Made by a program: the position numbers and the translations under genes. A stretch of DNA of 64,000 nucleotides from Cellvibrionaceae bacterium (GTDB taxonomy: Bacteria; Pseudomonadota; Gammaproteobacteria; Pseudomonadales; Cellvibrionaceae), in the NCBI GenBank assembly GCA_021151825.1, contig JAGKWQ010000003.1:186001-250000 (forward strand), in the 5' to 3' direction. Positions 15,058 to 24,282 of this stretch are shown one piece after another; position 1 is the first letter of the stretch, and each line of letters opens with the position of its first letter. The notes beneath the pieces were generated by a model. It made no database searches. It was not told the DNA's origin and saw only the letters and a list, made by a program, of their open reading frames with translations.

Positions 15058-16496
15058 AGCATAATTTTCTTATCGCGCTTTTTTTTATTGCCTGCACTCA
15101 AACAGCAAATGCCGGTTTTTTAGATACTGTGGGTAATGTTATCGATACTGTTTTTACGCCCGCCGGAACAGAAACCAAACCTGAATTAATTAGCACAACA
15201 ACTACCGAACATAAATTACCAAATCATTGGCGCAGTTACTGGTTAAACGAACCCAAATTTGGCACACGTATTTTTTTAGCGGACACCGGAAAAACAACTG
15301 CTCCGGTGGTTATGTTAATTCATGGTCTGGGGCAAAATGGTTTGCGCGATTGGCTACCGCTCGTTCCAGAGTTGGAAAAACATTATCGCGTAATCATGAT
15401 TGACCTGCCCGGCTTTGCCAATTCATCCAGCCCTAAAGCCAAATTATCACCAACACACTATGCTGATCTGCTGCACGTTATTAAACCGTATTTCAGCAAT
15501 ACACCAATCAATGTGGTTGGCCACTCCATGGGTGGCGCAGTCACATTACGCTATGCACAGCGCTACCCGGATGATATTAAACAAATTGCCTTGATCGATG
15601 CCGCAGGTATTTTACAGCGCACCGCATTTGTAAAACACAGTGCAACCGATCGTATTCCTGCCAATCCGGAAACAATGCCTAACGCATTATTAACCTATGC
15701 GGTTAGCTTGCAGAATCTGAGCAACAATCTTATCGAAAAGCTGCTGCGCATGCCGGATCCAACATCGGTATTGGGGAAAAGCGAACTTGCGTGGGGAACA
15801 ACCTTACAAAACTACCCGAATATCAATGCAGCATTAAGCTTGGCAGAAGAAGATTTTTCTTCTGCAATATTTACGCAGATCAAACCAGTTTCCATTTTAT
15901 GGGGAGGAAAAGATTTAGTTGCCCCTCTACGCACGGCGCAATTACTGGAAAATAATCTTGCAGCCGGTGAATTAACGGTTATTGCAGAAGCAGGCCATGT
16001 ACCAATGGCAACTCATCCAAAAGAAGTAGCGCAATGGTTATTGGCAACATTAAATAATTCACCAAAATCACTACCAACAGCAGCATTGGCAAATTCCGTC
16101 GCTAACAATAATTACGACTGCAATGGTTCAAACAATGAAACAATACGCGGGAAGTATGCACGAATATCATTAAATCAGTGCACCGGTGTCTTGCTTGATG
16201 GGGTCATCGCTGATGAGTTGATTGCGGTGAATTCAGTAGTGGAAATTCAGAATTCGCAATTTAATAGCCAACAAATAGCACTGACCGCTGAAAATTCAGT
16301 TGTCATGATGACGGGAGGCTCTATTAACGGCAGGGCAAATCTTGATAAGGCACGCATTGATTTTGCAGGTGTGACTTTAGCCCATCCAACACCGTTTTCA
16401 GTAAAAAAAATATCCCGACTAGTGCTATCGGTTAGTCGCGCAGCTGAAAACCGCTATTTACACCAGGATATTCAGCTTGAGAATGTCGATTGGTAA
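15054..16496 (+). CDS. Secreted alpha/beta hydrolase with repetitive C-terminal extension
   Basis: The protein has 480 residues from ATG 15054 (an in-frame alternative 24 bp upstream lies inside the preceding gene). A signal peptide (MKHNFLIALFFIACTQTANA) precedes an alpha/beta-hydrolase fold: oxyanion motif LIHGLGQNG, nucleophile GHSMGG, Asp in LWGGKDLVAP and His in AEAGHVPMATHP. Roughly the last 128 residues fall outside the fold: they are rich in N, S, V and I, start with a two-Cys segment (YDCNG...LNQC), and read as short alternating beta-strands (VVEIQNSQF, VVMMTGGSING, RIDFAGVTL), like a beta-helix or adhesive module. It is probably an exported esterase or lipase-like enzyme with a binding tail. 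Substrate unknown. Confidence 0.82.
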   Translation: MKHNFLIALFFIACTQTANAGFLDTVGNVIDTVFTPAGTETKPELISTTTTEHKLPNHWRSYWLNEPKFGTRIFLADTGKTTAPVVMLIHGLGQNGLRDWLPLVPELEKHYRVIMIDLPGFANSSSPKAKLSPTHYADLLHVIKPYFSNTPINVVGHSMGGAVTLRYAQRYPDDIKQIALIDAAGILQRTAFVKHSATDRIPANPETMPNALLTYAVSLQNLSNNLIEKLLRMPDPTSVLGKSELAWGTTLQNYPNINAALSLAEEDFSSAIFTQIKPVSILWGGKDLVAPLRTAQLLENNLAAGELTVIAEAGHVPMATHPKEVAQWLLATLNNSPKSLPTAALANSVANNNYDCNGSNNETIRGKYARISLNQCTGVLLDGVIADELIAVNSVVEIQNSQFNSQQIALTAENSVVMMTGGSINGRANLDKARIDFAGVTLAHPTPFSVKKISRLVLSVSRAAENRYLHQDIQLENVDW

Positions 16497-16563
16497 TAAA
16501 TAACGGTAAGTTATTTATAGAAAACAAAAATAGACGCTGATTTGGAAATCGAATCATTTTGTT

Positions 16564-17442
16564 CTATTTGCTTTTCAAAGGAATAGAAGCCATCAAACCT
16601 CGCGATACCAAACCAGGAAAAACGCTATAATGGTTTTCGCCCGCAATAACAGCCACGTCCAGCGTTAACCCCGAATAGTTGCGTGAACGCAGGATTTTCC
16701 CAAACAACAGTACGTTATCAACCATCCTATTGTCTTTTGCGCTACCATTATTATCATCCACATAAATCATGACGTGGGCTTTTAATGCTTTGTTATTTTT
16801 TGCATATGTTTCTTCCATCTTGAAAATAACTCTATCGTCATACCACAATGATGGACTACCAATAATATAGTGATCAAACAAACCCGGTCTGTTTACCAAA
16901 ATATAGCTGCCCAATAATCCACCAAACGAATGTCCAACAAAGATTTTATTGTTGGCATCTACACGGTAATTTTTCCTTAACAAAGGAATAACCTGATCCG
17001 CCAAAAAAGCCACATATTCTTTAGCATGACCAGAGGCTTTCCTGGCTTCTGATGAATGACCATTTGGCTCATCAGGGGAAAAGGTAGGCGTATAATCGCG
17101 AGTACGACTAATAGTACGATCTTCCCCTTTCGCATAGGATATACCCACCACAATCGATTCTTTAACCACATTGTTCCCCATTAATGCCATAGCACCATTC
17201 GTAATCGGAAAGGCAAAGCGCGAATCATTGACAATAATTATCGGGTAATTAGTTTTTGTATCTTTATAAGAAGGAGGCAGCTGAATATAAAGTTCATAAT
17301 CCTTATTGTTGCTGGCAGCATGAATATTCACTGTATCAAATTGCGGGTAACCAAACGGGGAAAACGCGTCTGCATAAACGTTATGCGTAAAACAGACCAG
17401 ACCCAATATAAAAAATAATAAAAACTCTTTCTTAACCAACAT
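16564..17442 (-). CDS. Secreted esterase of the Fes/IroE-like alpha/beta hydrolase group (COG2819)
   Basis: The protein has 292 residues with a signal peptide (ending NVYA) and AAGGAG ahead of the ATG. Motifs are YELYIQLPPSY, PIIIVNDSRF, the nucleophile elbow KIFVGHSFGGLLGSYIL, and the presumed catalytic His in IAGENHYSVFPGL. This branch includes siderophore esterases and general acyl esterases, and the protein could be either; carbohydrate-ester cleavage is also possible. It is the second gene of a two-gene operon, 17 bp after a polysaccharide deacetylase gene, which favours a role on acetylated or acylated glycans. That is inference from context. Confidence 0.82.
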   Translation of the reverse strand: MLVKKEFLLFFILGLVCFTHNVYADAFSPFGYPQFDTVNIHAASNNKDYELYIQLPPSYKDTKTNYPIIIVNDSRFAFPITNGAMALMGNNVVKESIVVGISYAKGEDRTISRTRDYTPTFSPDEPNGHSSEARKASGHAKEYVAFLADQVIPLLRKNYRVDANNKIFVGHSFGGLLGSYILVNRPGLFDHYIIGSPSLWYDDRVIFKMEETYAKNNKALKAHVMIYVDDNNGSAKDNRMVDNVLLFGKILRSRNYSGLTLDVAVIAGENHYSVFPGLVSRGLMASIPLKSK

Positions 17443-17459
17443 TTAAAACTCCTTACTTA

Positions 17460-18380
17460 TTATTTAATTTCAACAACACCGGCATCAGCAAATGCCTTAT
17501 TTATGTAATTTTCATTTTCCGAGGGATGACGCAATTCAGATTCAGGCATGCCTTTGCTATTGGCAATAGCAGCCACCCGGCCCTGCTTATGAAAACTTAC
17601 CTGGGGGAAACTCCTGGCTATAGAATCTTTATAGGCTTGTTGTGGTGAAATTATTTTCCAACCTTTGTTACGCAAGTGCTGGATAAGATCACCAATAAAC
17701 AACGCTGCCGCATCATTCTCATGCAACAACAGTACATGTCGTGGTGATCGATTCAACGTTTTTTTTGCAATTGCATCATAAAATTCAATCGCCTCATAAA
17801 GGTTATTGACATAAAAATCGCGTGCTTTTTCATAATTAATTGATCTTTTTTCTTCTGCGGCCCTAGTAATTAATGCGCTGATATACCAATCAAAATTATC
17901 GATAGTGACATAGCCATCTTTGTATCCCAACTCGGCTAGTAAATCTTGCAATTGATTAATATTGGCCAAATCCTTGCCATAATGCAGATAGGGAAAACGG
18001 TGATAATTAAGTACATTGCTAAACGGTTTTAAGGCGAGATGCGCTTTATAGATATCCACTGCGTAAGCATTTACATCTAATTGATTGGCAGATTGATGAG
18101 TAAAGCTATGGTTCGCCAAATGAAAGCCGGCATCTGTATATTGCTGCAAACGCTTAGCCGTTTGTGGATCAATGTAATCTGCCTTCACAAAAAATAAGGC
18201 ATCCGGAACCTTTGCTCGTTGCAAAGCGGAAATTAATCGTTGTGTACGTTCAGTACCGGTCATTAGCGCCGAGTCGGGAGTAGGAGCATCATCGAACGTT
18301 AAAGCAATTTCGCGAGCATGGGTATTTAATGAAAGGCAAACAATAAAAACTGCAAACAAACGAACGATGAAGTCACGCAT
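17460..18380 (-). CDS. Exported polysaccharide deacetylase (NodB homology, CE4-type)
   Basis: The protein has 306 residues with a signal peptide (ending NTHA). NodB motif 1 is IALTFDDAPTPDS, motif 2 the metal-binding pair HSFTH in LANHSFTHQSA, motif 3 RFPYLHYG, and the late motif HVLLLHENDAAALF supplies the second histidine. CE4 enzymes remove N- or O-acetyl groups from chitin, peptidoglycan or xylan using a divalent metal; the substrate here is not determinable. The C-terminal 45 residues extend beyond the core. It is first in an operon with the esterase at 16564-17442. Confidence 0.88.
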   Translation of the reverse strand: MRDFIVRLFAVFIVCLSLNTHAREIALTFDDAPTPDSALMTGTERTQRLISALQRAKVPDALFFVKADYIDPQTAKRLQQYTDAGFHLANHSFTHQSANQLDVNAYAVDIYKAHLALKPFSNVLNYHRFPYLHYGKDLANINQLQDLLAELGYKDGYVTIDNFDWYISALITRAAEEKRSINYEKARDFYVNNLYEAIEFYDAIAKKTLNRSPRHVLLLHENDAAALFIGDLIQHLRNKGWKIISPQQAYKDSIARSFPQVSFHKQGRVAAIANSKGMPESELRHPSENENYINKAFADAGVVEIK

Positions 18381-18512
18381 AACAGATCCTGATTATTATT
18401 TATTCATCCCTTGGGGGGTACCCAATAAGAAATAGGAAGTATGGTACAGCATAGGCTGACCAAACTCCCATTCATTAGTTCATATCACTCGCAATATTTT
18501 TATGTGTAGATA

Positions 18513-20009
18513 TCAGGAAGGTTTTTGTGGACAGTGGAAACTTTGTTTAACCTCATTTCCATCAACAGAATGCAAATGCACATCAAACCCCCATAAACGG
18601 TGTAAATGCTTCAATACTTCCTGGGTTGAATCGCCGAGAGGCCGGCGGTTATGCATGTAGTGATGTAAGGTTAAAGAACGATCCCCTCGAACGGCAACGT
18701 TGTATACCTGGATGTTAGGCTCGCGGTTACCGAGGTTATATTGGCCGGCAAGATTTTCACGCAACTTACGAAATCCGCGCTCATTATGAATCGCATCAAC
18801 ACGAATTTTTTCTTCTTCTTCATCATCAACAATGCTGAACAGCTTTAAATCACGTATTACCTTAGGTGATAAGAATTGCAGAATAAAACTTTCATCTTTA
18901 AAGTTTTTCATCGCAAATTGCAGTGTTTCTTTCCAATTGGAACCGGCAATTTCCGGAAACCAGATTCGGTCCTCTTCCGTCGGGTGTTCACAGATGCGGC
19001 GGATATCACTCATCATCGCAAACCCTAACGTATAGGGATTAATGCCACTAAAATAAGGGCTATCGTAAGCAGGCTGTGCCACTACGCTGGTATGGGATTG
19101 CAAAAACTCCAGAATAAAACCGTCGGTTACATAACCGCGTTCATGCAATTCATTCAGCAATGTGTAGTGCCAAAAAGTTGCCCAACCTTCATTCATCACC
19201 TGGGTTTGACGCTGCGGATAAAAATATTGGGCAATTTTGCGCACAATACGAATCACTTCTCGTTGCCAGGGTTCTAGCAACGGAGAATTTTTTTCCAGGA
19301 AATACAAAATATTTTCCTGCGGTTCCGTTGGAAAACGCGGAGCATTTTTTTGCGCATCTGCTGCCGCAGATTTAGGAATGGTACGCCATAGATCGTTAAC
19401 GTGCTTTTGCAGATATTCTGCGCGTTCGCTTTGGCGACGCTCCTCCTCTTGCGCTGAAATAGGATATGGGCGTTTATATCGGTCTACACCATAATTCATT
19501 AACGCATGACAGGAATCCAGAATATCTTCTACCGCACTAATACCGTAACGCTCTTCGCATTTACTAATGTAGTTTTTTGCAAACACCAGATAATCAATAA
19601 TTGAGCTGGCATCTGTCCAGGTGCGAAATAAATAATTGCCTTTGAAAAAAGAATTATGGCCATAACACGCGTGGGCAATGACCAGCGTTTGCATGGTCAT
19701 GGTATTTTCTTCCATCAAATAGGCGATGCAAGGATTTGAGTTAATCACAATTTCATAAGCAAGCCCCATTTGCCCTCGCTTATAGGAATGTTCCGTACTG
19801 AGCAATTGCTTGCCATAAGACCAATGACTGTAGCCAATAGGCATTCCTACGGACGAATAAGCATCCATCATTTGCTCGGAACTGATAACTTCAATTTGAT
19901 TCGGATATGTATCAAGACCAAATTCTGCGGCCAGATCACCGAGAACTTTGTCCACGTCCTGAATCAAATCAAAATTCCACTCGGAGGTGGTAAACAATGG
20001 TTTTTTCAT
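18513..20009 (-). CDS. SpoVR/YcgB family protein
   Basis: The protein has 498 residues, typical for the family. Recognisable segments include SHWSYGKQ, YEIVINSNPCIAYLMEENTM, VIAHACYGHNSFFKGNYLF and NEGWATFWHYTLLNEL. SpoVR takes its name from spore cortex formation in Bacillus; in gammaproteobacteria (YcgB) the protein is a stress-regulon member of unknown biochemistry. It is the third gene of prkA-yeaH-spoVR, and its ATG overlaps the yeaH stop by 4 bp (20006-20009). Co-transcription with a kinase and a VWA-domain protein suggests they form one stress-response module. Confidence 0.96.
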   Translation of the reverse strand: MKKPLFTTSEWNFDLIQDVDKVLGDLAAEFGLDTYPNQIEVISSEQMMDAYSSVGMPIGYSHWSYGKQLLSTEHSYKRGQMGLAYEIVINSNPCIAYLMEENTMTMQTLVIAHACYGHNSFFKGNYLFRTWTDASSIIDYLVFAKNYISKCEERYGISAVEDILDSCHALMNYGVDRYKRPYPISAQEEERRQSERAEYLQKHVNDLWRTIPKSAAADAQKNAPRFPTEPQENILYFLEKNSPLLEPWQREVIRIVRKIAQYFYPQRQTQVMNEGWATFWHYTLLNELHERGYVTDGFILEFLQSHTSVVAQPAYDSPYFSGINPYTLGFAMMSDIRRICEHPTEEDRIWFPEIAGSNWKETLQFAMKNFKDESFILQFLSPKVIRDLKLFSIVDDEEEEKIRVDAIHNERGFRKLRENLAGQYNLGNREPNIQVYNVAVRGDRSLTLHHYMHNRRPLGDSTQEVLKHLHRLWGFDVHLHSVDGNEVKQSFHCPQKPS

Positions 20010-21280
20010 GCGACCTTCTTATGGAAAAGCTCACGGAATACCGGATATATATCACCCACACCGCGAATATGTTGCAATGCAAAAACGTCTGGATATTGCT
20101 GTTGAATCGATTCGTACACGCTCCACAATGCCTGATGTTCATTGTTGGTAATTTCAATATAAGAAAAATATTGGCAACTGGGTAAAAGAGTATCCACCAG
20201 AATATCGCGGCACACATCGGAGTCTTCGCCCCAGTTATCACCATCTGATGCCTGGGCACCATAAATATTCCATTGCTCAGGGGAATAGCGGTCTTTAATA
20301 ATTTCCTGCATTAATTGCAACGCACTGGAAACGACCGTACCGCCAGTTTCGCGCGAATGAAAAAATTCATCTTCATCCACTTCTTTGGCGCTGGTGTGAT
20401 GGCGAATAAACACAATTTCGGTTTTTTCGTAATTACGTTGCAGGAATAAATACAGAAGGATAAAAAAGCGTTTGGCGATATCTTTAGTGGCCTGGTCCAT
20501 TGAGCCTGATACATCCATAATGCAAAACATCACCGCTTTGGAGCGCGGAACGGGTTGCTTGATCATCAAGTTATATTTGAGATCAAACGTATCCAGCCAG
20601 GGAATTTTACTAATAGAGTGCTCGAGCTTGGCAATTAATTGCAACACTTCGCGATAACGAATTAAATCGCGAGCGGTTTCAGGAAGCTTTTCAAGTTCAG
20701 CCAATTCCGCATTTAGCTCTTGCAACTGACGACGCTTTCCACCACTTAAGGCAAGGCGACGCATATTAGCTGAACGCAACGAGCGCACAATATTTATACG
20801 CCCTGGCTGACCTTCATTGGCAATGCCGCCACGTACCGATTTAAATTCTTCCAGCCCTGATAGCTGACGCTTGATGAGATTAGGTAGTTCAAGTCCATCA
20901 AACATGAAATCCAGAAATTCTTCTTGCGAAAGCGTGAATGAAAAATCATCCATACCTTCGCCCGAATCACTGGCTTTGCCGCCTCCGCCCTGGCCACTAC
21001 CACCTTGGGGACGCGCAATTTTATCGCCTTCGGAGAATTGTTTATTACCCGGTAGCACACGTTCGTTATATCCACCTTGACCGTGGTGAATAATCGGCTC
21101 GTTAATATCGCGACCGGGAATACTGACTTTTCCTCCTTTATCAATATCTGTAATAGAACGTTCGTTTACTGCATCAGAAACTGCTTTTTGTATTTGTTCA
21201 CGATAGCGCCGTAAAAAGCGCTGGCGATTCACAGCGCTTTTGTTTTTGGCATTGAGACGTCGATCAATAATGTAACTCAT
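20006..21280 (-). CDS. yeaH: YeaH/YhbH family protein (DUF444, von Willebrand factor A-like)
   Basis: The protein has 424 residues. The N-terminal third is basic and Gly-rich (RRYREQIQKAVSDAV; GGSGQGGGGKASDSG). The C-terminal half holds a VWA-like metal-binding motif, MDVSGSMDQATKD, followed by HHTSAKEVDEDEFF and GGTVVSSAL, which could complete a MIDAS site. In enteric bacteria yeaH is co-transcribed with the kinase yeaG under stress control (RpoS, nitrogen starvation). Here it sits between prkA, 53 bp upstream, and spoVR, overlapping by 4 bp, consistent with an operon. Confidence 0.95.
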   Translation of the reverse strand: MSYIIDRRLNAKNKSAVNRQRFLRRYREQIQKAVSDAVNERSITDIDKGGKVSIPGRDINEPIIHHGQGGYNERVLPGNKQFSEGDKIARPQGGSGQGGGGKASDSGEGMDDFSFTLSQEEFLDFMFDGLELPNLIKRQLSGLEEFKSVRGGIANEGQPGRINIVRSLRSANMRRLALSGGKRRQLQELNAELAELEKLPETARDLIRYREVLQLIAKLEHSISKIPWLDTFDLKYNLMIKQPVPRSKAVMFCIMDVSGSMDQATKDIAKRFFILLYLFLQRNYEKTEIVFIRHHTSAKEVDEDEFFHSRETGGTVVSSALQLMQEIIKDRYSPEQWNIYGAQASDGDNWGEDSDVCRDILVDTLLPSCQYFSYIEITNNEHQALWSVYESIQQQYPDVFALQHIRGVGDIYPVFRELFHKKVA

Positions 21281-21333
21281 AGCCCAACCTTAACGTTGAT
21301 TAACGCAAAAGACTTTCAGGTTGCTTTCCTCAG

Positions 21334-23256
21334 TTATTGGGACTTTCTTACTCTCAAATACCATTCAGACAATAGGCGTACTTGTTTTTCGGTGTACCCC
21401 CGCTCCACCATACGTTGTACAAAATCCTGATGCTTTTTCTTGTCTTGCACTGAGGCTTTGGCATTGAAAGAAATAACCGGCAATAAATCCTCGGTGTTGG
21501 AGAACATTTTTTTCTCAATCACGATGCGCAATTTTTCATAGCCGCGCCAATCCGGATTTTTACCTGCATTGTGCGCTTTTGCACGCAATACAAAGTTAAC
21601 AATTTCATTGCGGAAATCTTTGGGATTACTAATGCCTGCAGGCTTTTCGATTTTCTCCAGCTCGTCATTAAGTGAAGAACGATTCAGAATTTCACCAGTT
21701 TCCGGATCGCGATATTCCTGATCCTGAATCCAGAAATCCGCATAAGTTACATAACGGTCAAAAATATTTTGACCGTATTCCGCATAGGACTCCAAATAGG
21801 CGGTTTGAATTTCTTTACCAATGAAATCTACATACTTGGGCGATATGTATTCTTTTAAGGCATTCAGGTATTTATCTTGCACTTCTTTAGGGAATTGCTC
21901 CTGCTCGATTTGCTGTTCCAGTACATACATTAAATGCACCGGGTTAGCTGCAATTTCGGTTGGATCAAAGTTAAAGACTTTGGATAAAATTTTGAACGCA
22001 AAACGCGTAGACAACCCATTCATGCCTTCGTCCACACCTGCGGCATCTTTGTATTCCTGCAGGGATTTTGCACGCGGATCGGTGTCTTTTAGATTTTCGC
22101 CATCATAGATGCGCATTTTGGAATAGATATTGGAGTTTTCCGGTTCTTTAATACGCGACAACGCAGAAAACTGCGCAAGCATCCGTAAAGTATCTGGCGC
22201 ACAAGGAGCTTTAGATAGAGAAGAATTCTGTAATAACTTCTCATAAATTTTCATTTCTTCCGTAACCCGTAAACAGTATGGAACTTTTACGATGTAAACA
22301 CGATCAATAAATGCTTCATTGTTTTTATTGTTGCGGAAGTTTTGCCATTCGGATTCATTAGAGTGCGCGAGAATGATGCCATCAAAAGGAATTGCCCCCA
22401 AACCTTCTGTGCTATTGAAATTACCTTCTTGCGTTGCCGTTAATAAGGGATGCAGCACTTTAATGGGCGCTTTAAACATTTCCACAAATTCCATCAAGCC
22501 TTGATTCGCTCGGCACAAGCCACCGCTGAAACTGTAAGCATCGGGATCGTTTTGTGGAAAGTCTTCCAATTTGCGAATATCTACTTTACCAACCAGAGAG
22601 GAAATATCCTGGTTGTTTTCATCACCCGGTTCAGTTTTCGTAATCGCAATTTGATTGAGAATTGAGGGATAAACTTTTACGACTTTAAATTGGGTTATAT
22701 CGCCGTGAAATTCCTGTAAACGCTTTGCTGCCCAGGGAGACATTATTGATTTTATGTAGCGGCGCGGAATCCCGTAATCTTCTTCCAGTATTTTTCCATC
22801 TTCATCCGGATTGAATAATCCGAGTGGAGACTCAAATACCGGAGAACCTTTAATGCAATAAATCGGCATTTTTTCCATTAACGACTTGAGCATTTCTGCA
22901 AGTGATGACTTACCACCACCTACCGGCCCCAGCAAATACAGGATCTGTTTCTTTTCCTCCAACCCTTGAGCCGCATGCTTGAAAAACGACACTATTTGCT
23001 GGATAGATTCTTCCATACCATAAAATTCATTAAACGCTTTATAACGTTTGATAATTTTATTGGAAAAAATTCTGCTTAGGCGGGGGTCTTGAGAGGTATC
23101 AACAACTTCAGGCTCACCAATGGCCATCAGCATACGCTCAGCTGCTGACGCATAGACACTGGGGTCTTTTTTGCAGAGATCGAGATACTCCTTAATCGTT
23201 AACTCTTCCTGCTGGGTAGTTTCAAAACGTTCGCGATAATGACTGAATATACTCAT
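21334..23256 (-). CDS. prkA: PrkA family serine protein kinase (YeaG)
   Basis: The protein has 640 residues, as usual for PrkA/YeaG. An AAA+ like N-terminal module contains Walker A GPVGGGKSSLAEML near residue 107 and the segment GIILAHSNESEWQNF; the C-terminal PrkA domain contains HNAGKNPDWRGYEKLRIVIEKKMF. In E. coli YeaG is a serine kinase that affects adaptation to sustained nitrogen starvation, and in Bacillus PrkA has also been described as a protease-like factor. It is the first gene of the operon with yeaH and spoVR, so the promoter must lie in 23257-23547, where I see no clear consensus. Confidence 0.96.
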   Translation of the reverse strand: MSIFSHYRERFETTQQEELTIKEYLDLCKKDPSVYASAAERMLMAIGEPEVVDTSQDPRLSRIFSNKIIKRYKAFNEFYGMEESIQQIVSFFKHAAQGLEEKKQILYLLGPVGGGKSSLAEMLKSLMEKMPIYCIKGSPVFESPLGLFNPDEDGKILEEDYGIPRRYIKSIMSPWAAKRLQEFHGDITQFKVVKVYPSILNQIAITKTEPGDENNQDISSLVGKVDIRKLEDFPQNDPDAYSFSGGLCRANQGLMEFVEMFKAPIKVLHPLLTATQEGNFNSTEGLGAIPFDGIILAHSNESEWQNFRNNKNNEAFIDRVYIVKVPYCLRVTEEMKIYEKLLQNSSLSKAPCAPDTLRMLAQFSALSRIKEPENSNIYSKMRIYDGENLKDTDPRAKSLQEYKDAAGVDEGMNGLSTRFAFKILSKVFNFDPTEIAANPVHLMYVLEQQIEQEQFPKEVQDKYLNALKEYISPKYVDFIGKEIQTAYLESYAEYGQNIFDRYVTYADFWIQDQEYRDPETGEILNRSSLNDELEKIEKPAGISNPKDFRNEIVNFVLRAKAHNAGKNPDWRGYEKLRIVIEKKMFSNTEDLLPVISFNAKASVQDKKKHQDFVQRMVERGYTEKQVRLLSEWYLRVRKSQ

Positions 23257-23547
23257 AATCTACCTCGGTTAGCGATTAAAGCGGTAAATGCAGATCAATA
23301 AAACAGTAACAAGTTCAGAATGCCCTTCGCGTTGAAAAAATACCATAATTCTTTATCCCTAAGCATAGCCTTAAATTTCTCAAGTATTAAAAGTAATAAC
23401 AATTAATTGACTGATTTCCCATTAAACTTTTACACTCAAAAAACGCGCCAAGTAAACACCGCAACACTGTAAATTTTTTGCAGATGATTTGCTTATCACT
23501 GAATCATAATCACACTCGATTCTTTTTTCCTGATATTTTGTATATCC

Positions 23548-24261
23548 ATGATTTCTATTCCCCGGCTTAACTTTCACGATCATCAATTTCCAGCACTGGA
23601 ATATGCGTTGGACGAACCCAATGGCTTGTTGGCAGTTGGTGGTGACTTATCGCCTGAACGCATCCTCGCGGCTTATCATCAGGGCATTTTTCCGTGGTTC
23701 AATCCTGATGACCCGATTTTATGGTGGAGCCCGAGCCCGCGCACTGTTATCTATCCGAATCAACTCCATCTTTCCAAAAGCTTACGCAAATTACTGCGCA
23801 AAGGAATTTATCGCGTAACCTTTGACAATTGTTTTGAAGATGTGATGCATGCCTGCGCGCAACCGCGAAGCTATGCCGATGGGACCTGGATTAGTGAAGA
23901 TATTATTGCGGGTTATACCGAATTGCATCGCCGTGGCTTTGCTCACTCGGTAGAAGTCTGGCAGGAAAATCAATTAGTTGGCGGCCTTTACGGCATAGCA
24001 TTGGGTAAAGTTTTTTTTGGTGAATCTATGTTTAGCCGGGCCGATAATGCGTCCAAATTCGGGTTTGCGCATTTGGTTCGGCAGTTATGCGAATGGAATT
24101 TTGAACTGATTGATTGTCAGGTAGCCAATGATCATTTATTCAGTTTAGGGGCAATAGAAATTCCTCGTGAAGAATTTCAAAAAATACTGGTAAACTTTGT
24201 TCATGAGCCGAGTGTGTATTCCCAGCCATGGTCAACATTGGCCTCAAGGCCGTGGGAATAA
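23548..24261 (+). CDS. aat: Leucyl/phenylalanyl-tRNA-protein transferase Aat
   Basis: The protein has 237 residues. It transfers Leu or Phe from aminoacyl-tRNA to proteins with N-terminal Arg or Lys, marking them for ClpS-ClpAP. Characteristic sequences are PNGLLAVGGDLSPERIL, YHQGIFPWF, WWSPSPRTVI, HSVEVWQ, GGLYGIALGKVFFGESMFS and LIDCQVANDHL. The gene starts the rightward aat-bpt-infA series, with clpA and clpS convergent just beyond, so nearly the whole bacterial N-degron pathway lies together. The Shine-Dalgarno sequence is poor, which is not unusual for the gene. Confidence 0.97.
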   Translation: MISIPRLNFHDHQFPALEYALDEPNGLLAVGGDLSPERILAAYHQGIFPWFNPDDPILWWSPSPRTVIYPNQLHLSKSLRKLLRKGIYRVTFDNCFEDVMHACAQPRSYADGTWISEDIIAGYTELHRRGFAHSVEVWQENQLVGGLYGIALGKVFFGESMFSRADNASKFGFAHLVRQLCEWNFELIDCQVANDHLFSLGAIEIPREEFQKILVNFVHEPSVYSQPWSTLASRPWE

Positions 24262-24282
24262 CCGGATTTGCGCGAGGCAATC

